From contig NC_134514.1 of NCBI RefSeq assembly GCF_027942865.1, positions 4,564,115 to 4,628,114 of the forward strand: a stretch of DNA of 64,000 nt, written 5' to 3'. Position 1 is the first letter of the stretch, and each line of letters opens with the position of its first letter. Positions 58,666 through 64,000 of the stretch are shown piece after piece. The DNA comes from Odontesthes bonariensis (lineage: Eukaryota > Chordata > Actinopteri > Atheriniformes > Atherinopsidae). A model generated the notes under the pieces. The model was not told where the DNA came from, did no database searches, and saw nothing but the letters and a program-made list of their open reading frames with translations. A program made the translations under genes and the position numbers.

Positions 58666-59072
58666 TTAAAAAAAAAAGAAACCGTTACTGTGCAAAAACG
58701 ACTTTTCTTGAATAAAAACACGTGAAGTAACACAAGCACCCTCTTTATTACACCAAGCACACTCCCAAAGAAAATATGAATGACAAACCAAATTTTTTCA
58801 CATTGTTTTTAAATTGTTGTGTTATTATATACAGAAGAGATGTATCATATTCGCTTTATTTGGTGCAACAATCGCTACTGCCAGTAGATGTAACCCAAGG
58901 GAATTGAATGATGCTTCGGGTAGTGAACCACTTTATGACACAATGGTTCAAAATTATTCAATTTCCATCACCAGCTGCAGCTTTTCGTCCCAAACAGGCA
59001 ACAGTACGACAGTCTTGACTCAGATAATCAGCTGATCTCAGTCTGCAGATAGTTGGTTGGTCAAACTGTGTG

Positions 59073-59076
<4 letters not shown>

Positions 59077-59138
<62 letters not shown>
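59077..59138. repeat. TA dinucleotide microsatellite
   Basis: About 30 TA units within the composite element. Confidence 0.95.
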
Positions 59139-59142
<4 letters not shown>

Positions 59143-59995
59143 TATATTATTATAATTGTTTTATATATATAGTTATAATTGATTCCTTATTTTAGGCAAC
59201 TCGGTGCTGCTTTGTGAATGTGCTGCATGGTCTCCGCCACCAGATGGCACCCGAAAAGGAGTCATTGAGCTCCGCCCCCTCAACGTTCCGCCCCCTCAAC
59301 GTTGATCTCCGCCCCGATCTGCGGTCTGCAGTCAGGGGTACTTGACCTACGCTACCTGGTAGCGGAGGTAGCTGGAGAAGCTTCGCTTGAGAATTTGCTT
59401 TGGTAGCTTTGGTAGCTCGTGACGTCACATTTAGAATGTTCAATTCTTAAAGGCCCCGCGGAAAAGAACATGAGGAAAGTGAGGGCAGGGACACGAATAA
59501 ACGTGTTGTTATTTACAATTTGTTATACAAGATATACACCACGTTACAAATGATGTAAAACTACATTAGGTACACCTGAGAAGAGCAGGAATAGCAGAGG
59601 CAGCTGTGAAAATAAACTAAATTCGAAATAAAATCTGAAATAAATCCGAAATAAATCTTAATTGCAGTGAGAAAGGTATGCGTGGGGTTACTACACTATT
59701 GTATTGAAGCACTCGACACGGCAATTGCAACAGTCTCAGGATTAAACGACTATTGTTTGGATAGGAACCAAAGTTTACACGTCTGTTTCCACAAACCCCG
59801 CAGATTGTCGGACCCCTACAATCTGTGGATGGTCATTGGTTTTCGCCGAAACGCGTCATAGCTCATTACCATAAAGTTAGCTTGAATTTAATCGCTTGAA
59901 TCCGCTCTGGTAGCGCAGTTCGCTCACCCTCCATAGAGAAATAATGATTTCCGGCGCTCAGGTAGCGTAGGTCGCTCTTGGTGTACACGCAGCAT

Positions 59996-60846
59996 AAGAT
60001 TTCCAATTCAAGGTTGTAGCCCCTCCTCTCCCCCGTTGCCATAGTGACTCGTCGAATCGAGGCTCCATTGATGCTGGCTTTTTAAAGTTGTGGTGAAGGC
60101 ACTAAACTCACTGAAATCAGCGTTTCTGGAACTGAAAACTCAGAGTTTTCTATCTCAGAGTATCAGAGTTCAGGATTAGACTCAGAGTTTGTTGAACCTG
60201 CTTTATGAAACGAATCCCTGGTATGACACAGAAAGGAAATATGTCCTTTCTGTCTAAAACTTATGTTAATCTAAAACCAACACAGAGATCAGGATTATTG
60301 ATTTTCCAGCCAAGGCTCTCAGTCTGGTTGTCCCTCTGCTTTGTGTTGGTGTTTCACAAATGGACACCAACATGTTGTGGCATTTAGAGTATGGCTGTAC
60401 CATAATCATACCGTCCATAGTATTTGGCACGTGTCTTCTGTTGACCAACACTTGGATAAATTTAACGGTTTAAACTTTTTAGCAAGTGACGTGAGACAAT
60501 GAACTGGCAGTTTCAGCAATCTAACCCAAGTTTCCTCAGAAATAGCTTTTTTTGTGTTGTTTATTTTTAGCGACAGTTTCTATCATTATGATGTATATAT
60601 AATCAATGTCTTTAATGCAATGTTATTACTATTTGACACAATTTATATTATTGTTACAATGTTCATGTGACACAATTTAACACTGCAACATAACAAGTTC
60701 AAAGGGCGGATTAAAGATCTTCCTGTCGTTCTTTCTAAACAAAAATTAAGGATATGAACTCCAACAGTTTAATATTTTGTTTTCATTTTACAGACCTTTC
60801 CCCCGAAGCCTTCTGTTGTCTTCTGTAGGTTCTACATTCCTTAAAA
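59996..60846. other. Upstream region of the plus-strand GIMAP gene
   Basis: No gene recognised. A possible acceptor (TTTTACAG at about 60792) just before the start codon suggests a spliced 5' leader. Confidence 0.45.
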
Positions 60847-63800
60847 ATGGATCCAACCCTCAACATTATGCTTCTGGGAAACTCAGGTGTGGGTAAAAGT
60901 GCTTCAGGAAACACCCTTTTAGGAAAGGAAGCTTTTGTGTCCAAAAGTGACTTTGACCCCGTAACAACTGCAATCTCTGAGGTAACAGGACAAGTGTTTG
61001 ACCATAGGATCAACGTGATTGACACTCCAGGTATATTAGGATCAGAGGAGTTAAAGAAGGAGATAAAGACCCGCTGTCAGCAGCTCATTGAAGCCGCCAC
61101 TCCTCATCTGTTCCTGGTGGTGGTTAAAATCGATCGATTCACCACAGAGCAAAAAACAGCAGTAGAGGCGGCGATCAAAGTCATCGGAGAACAGGAGCTG
61201 AGAAACAACACCTACATGCTCTTCACAAATGGAGAAGCCCTCAACATGACACTGGATGAGTTCATTAACCGACAGCCAGATGGTCCACTTCTACAACTTG
61301 TTAAAAGGTTTGCAGGGACACATCAGTTCAACAATAAAAATAGGGAACATGATCAAGTCAAAGAACTGCTGAGAAAGTCAGGACACCTCAGATCAGGTGA
61401 GTAAAGATCTCATATTCAAGGTATCATGTTACACAGTAACCAGGGCTTAATTTGAGGGGGAGCAAGCCGGAGCGCGCTCCGGAACCTCTGAAGTTGGCTC
61501 CGCCAGCTATTTATAGCCGTCATCCGCGATCCGCCACCTCTCTTGACAAACAATATTTATTTTTTAAAAAAATAATCAAATAATTAAACAAATAAATTAA
61601 AGTTTGTTTAGTGTCAATGTCTGGTTTTGATATCCGTCTTGTTGGTGATTTCTGTCATGAAACGAGATACTGAAAATATCTATATTACGGAAAAGGAGGG
61701 TGTACACTTCCGTTCTATTGGACAGTTAGCCAGAGAGCTTGCGTCGGATTTGATGTGACTATCGCTATTAGGCCTACAATACATGCCCAGATTATTTTCG
61801 GTGTGGCGCACAGGGTTGCTCGAAAGCGCCCCCCGCACGCTTTTTTTTCGCACCGGAGCCACTCATCCTCTGCGCTCCGGGACCTCCCACTTTACAAATT
61901 AAGCACTGACAGTAACTCTGTAAACCACCACAATAAAAACTCTGTGAGACTGTTCACCGGACCTCTGTGTAAATTAATATTTCAAACTGTGAACGTATAA
62001 ACTTACTTTTACCTCCCTCTGTTTGACTGAGATGAGAAGAGACTCTTTCTTGGTTCTTTTGATGGTGAACAACAAATCAAAGGATGGACCATTTGAGTCT
62101 CTTCAGCTCTACATGAACCAGAGCAGCTTTGGCTTTTAGGGCACCTTCAGGCATCATATTATATCAACCCTACCTGTAAAACCACACAGTAAACATGCCA
62201 ACAACCCAAATAAGAAAGAACTTATTGTATTTTATTTACAGGTAATGATATGAAGTTCAGATCTCTGTTCTGTGCACGCTAGCTGAAGTCTGTGTTTGAC
62301 TTTTGTAGGAAAGTCTGTAATCACGTTGTGATTGTGCATTTAAGGTGTTACTTTTGCAATCTACAAACCCTATTTTGAGAAAAGTAGGAAATGGGGATGC
62401 ACACATTGATCAGCTGAATATCAGAATCAGCTCTGACCAGTGATCAGACGATTTCACATTTTTTTCCAGCACATAGCACTGAGATGTATTATTTTCTTTT
62501 ATCCTGGTCTATTAACAGACCATTCAAACACTGACTGACAGCAAAAGTTAACAGTTCAGTGATTGCATTCAAACTGCATTCGTTGACAACAACCTAAAGG
62601 TATCTTGATTACTTCCTCTAATGATCTGGCACATCAGTCTTCATTTCCAAAGGTCCATATCAAGAAAATGTTTGTCTTTTTAGTTTAATATTTCAAGGCA
62701 ATTAAAAAGAGAAAAAGTAACCCATAACCCTAACTGCCAACTACCATCTGCTGAGCTGCAGTCACCTGTAGAGTTTTCACTGACCAGCTTCATCATACTG
62801 AGAAAATACAAACAAATCTAGGATGTGATTTGTTTGGAGGAGAGGCAAATACTGACAGAAAAGTTTGAAGAATGCACACGTAACATTATCACAGAGGATT
62901 CTACCATCTGCAGATTAATAGGTGAGAAGTTTTAGTATTAAAAGGAGCATCTACCAAAGGTTTAGTCTTCCAGAGCAAAGATTGGAGCATCATGTAGAGG
63001 AGAATCAGACAACAAGACTGTTGAGCAGCTGAAATCTTTGCTTCAGCAAGAATGGACACAGATTCCTCTGAAAAAGGAAGCTGATGAAGCACTATGGGAA
63101 ACATCATCCATTCATTATCTATACCGCTGAATCTGTCGGTCGGGTCGCCTGGAGCCTATCCCAGCAGTCAATGGGCGGGGTACTCCCTGGACAGGCTGCG
63201 AGTCCATCACAGGGCCACACAGAGACAAACCAGACACACAACCACACACACTCACAGTCACTCCTAAGGACAATTTTAGAGACACCAATTAACCTAACAT
63301 GCATGTTTTTGGACAGTGGGAGGAAGCAGGAGTACCCAGAGAGAAGCCACGCATACACAGGGAGAACATGCAGACTCCACACTGAAAGGCCCCAGCCGGG
63401 AGTTGAACCTGGAACCTTCTTGCTGTAAGGCGACGGTGCTAACCACCACACCACCCTGCAGCCCTCATGCCTCTGAGCCCCAATGATCAACCTGATTGTA
63501 TTTCTTAATATAATCAAGTTGATCATTGAAGACACTAAAAATCATTTATTTGTACTTGTGTCTGTTAGATTTACGTTGAACTTTTTAAAAATGAATAATG
63601 TGCCAAACAGCCGTTTCTTTTTTCCGTTTCTGTCCCTCAGGTGATCGTCCAAGGATTATGTTGCTCGGTTTGCCTGGAGATGGTAAAAGTGCATCGGGAA
63701 ACACCATCCTGGGATCAGATAGTTTCGTTTCGAACTGTGGCTTTGGAGCGGTCACTACAAAGAGTGAGCCTCAATCCGCCCAAGTGGAAGATCGTGATGT

Positions 63801-64000
63801 CACAGTGGTCGACACTCCAGGGTTCACCCAAAAGTCTCTGACTCCCAGAGCTCTGTATACAGAGATAGTGAAGGGAATAAAAGCAGCCGATCCAGGCCCG
63901 CATGCCTTTGTTATTGTGGTTAAAATAGGCAGAATCTCTGAGGCAAATATCAAACTGTTTCAATTGCTACCAAAACTCTTTGGCAAGGATGCTACCAAAT
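60847..64000 (+). CDS. Multi-domain GIMAP (GIMAP8-like), partial at window end
   Basis: Exon 1 (60847-61396) encodes a first AIG1 domain: P-loop GNSGVGKS at residues 11-18, DTPG at 59-62, RFTTEQ conserved box and LFTNGE at the G4 position. After a GTGAGT donor and a 2.2-kb intron, exon 2 (63641 to beyond the window) joins in phase. It begins a second AIG1 domain: GLPGDGKSASGNTILG, then VVDTPGF and GPHAFVIVVKIGRISE. Several AIG1 domains in one protein, one per exon, is the GIMAP8 arrangement in fish. The start has a good context (AAAATGG). The gene continues past base 64000, so the domain number and C-terminus are unknown. It is oriented away from the minus-strand GIMAP. Confidence 0.88.
61441..61908. 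mobile_element. hAT MITE in GIMAP intron
   Basis: 468 bases with ends CAGGGCTTAATTTG and inverse CAGTGCTTAATTTG, and an exact 8-bp duplication ACAGTAAC at 61433-61440 and 61909-61916. No transposase. Confidence 0.93.
63105..63465. repeat. Common teleost interspersed repeat in GIMAP intron
   Basis: Carries familiar fish repeat blocks such as GGAGCCTATCCCAGC, ACATGCATGTTTTTGGACAG and GAGAACATGCAGACTCCACA, ending in GCTAACCACCACACCACC. Widely dispersed in fish (recall). Class left open. Confidence 0.7.

Larger units (their letters stand above)
57308..59995. mobile_element. Composite inverted-repeat element
   Basis: Ends ATGCTGCGTGTACACCAAG at 57308 and the exact inverse at 59995. A larger inverted repeat (57328-57405 against 59232-59312, with GGGGGCGGAGCTCAA motifs) lies at the left end and well inside the right. 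A third pair (GACCTACGCTACCTG near 59345 and inverse near 59965) lies in the right part. It looks like two related MITEs fused, with a third element nested inside. Confidence 0.7.

Noticed and set aside
59192-59443. 83-codon minus-strand frame near 59.3 kb
   Set aside because: Lies in inverted repeats of a non-coding element and shows no domain.
1-64000. LTR retroviruses, Polintons or other capsid/envelope-bearing elements
   Set aside because: No gag, protease, integrase, envelope or capsid signature was recognised on either strand.

Overview
The window is teleost fish genomic DNA. Evidence: AIG1/GIMAP immune GTPases with vertebrate splice sites, vertebrate-type U1 and U2 snRNA genes with PSE and 3' box, and a dense fish repeat load (Tc1, L2, hAT, Harbinger, piggyBac, Kolobok, tRNA-SINE). 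I saw no LTR retrovirus, Polinton or other capsid-bearing element.

Layout. 1-14.4 kb is intergenic DNA filled with transposon debris: an L2 LINE nested in a Tc1 element, two minisatellites, a tRNA-derived SINE inside a hAT relic with a BED finger, and a hAT element with a perfect 8-bp target duplication. 14.4-15.4 kb holds a lone U1 gene, followed by a piggyBac remnant.

From 17.8 to about 52.5 kb there is a head-to-tail segmental duplication. Each unit starts with a U1 and then a U2 gene, both on the minus strand (B 17.8-30.0, C 30.0-48.6, D 48.6-52.5 kb, D truncated). Units B and C also carry a long minus-strand gene with a THAP domain and a Kolobok-type transposase. It is spread over ten exons with good splice sites. 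The copy in C is open from exon 2 to exon 10 (611 residues); the copy in B is broken. Both share a one-base frame break inside the THAP zinc finger. The units have diverged by insertions: a hAT element and a MITE in C, a Harbinger element between C and D, and a LINE with a restriction-like endonuclease in C. The sister units act as empty-site controls and show one hAT excision footprint.

53-64 kb is a GIMAP locus. A minus-strand four-exon gene predicts a 312-residue AIG1 GTPase with a coiled-coil tail. A plus-strand gene has at least two AIG1 domains in successive exons (GIMAP8-like) and runs off the window end. Between and inside them lie MITEs, a LINE fragment and a composite inverted-repeat element.

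The U1 genes look complete in their signals (Staf/octamer-like DSE, PSE, Sm site, 3' box); for U2 I recognise a PSE and a 3' box but no DSE. The U1 in unit B differs in both protein-binding loops and may be a variant or decaying gene.
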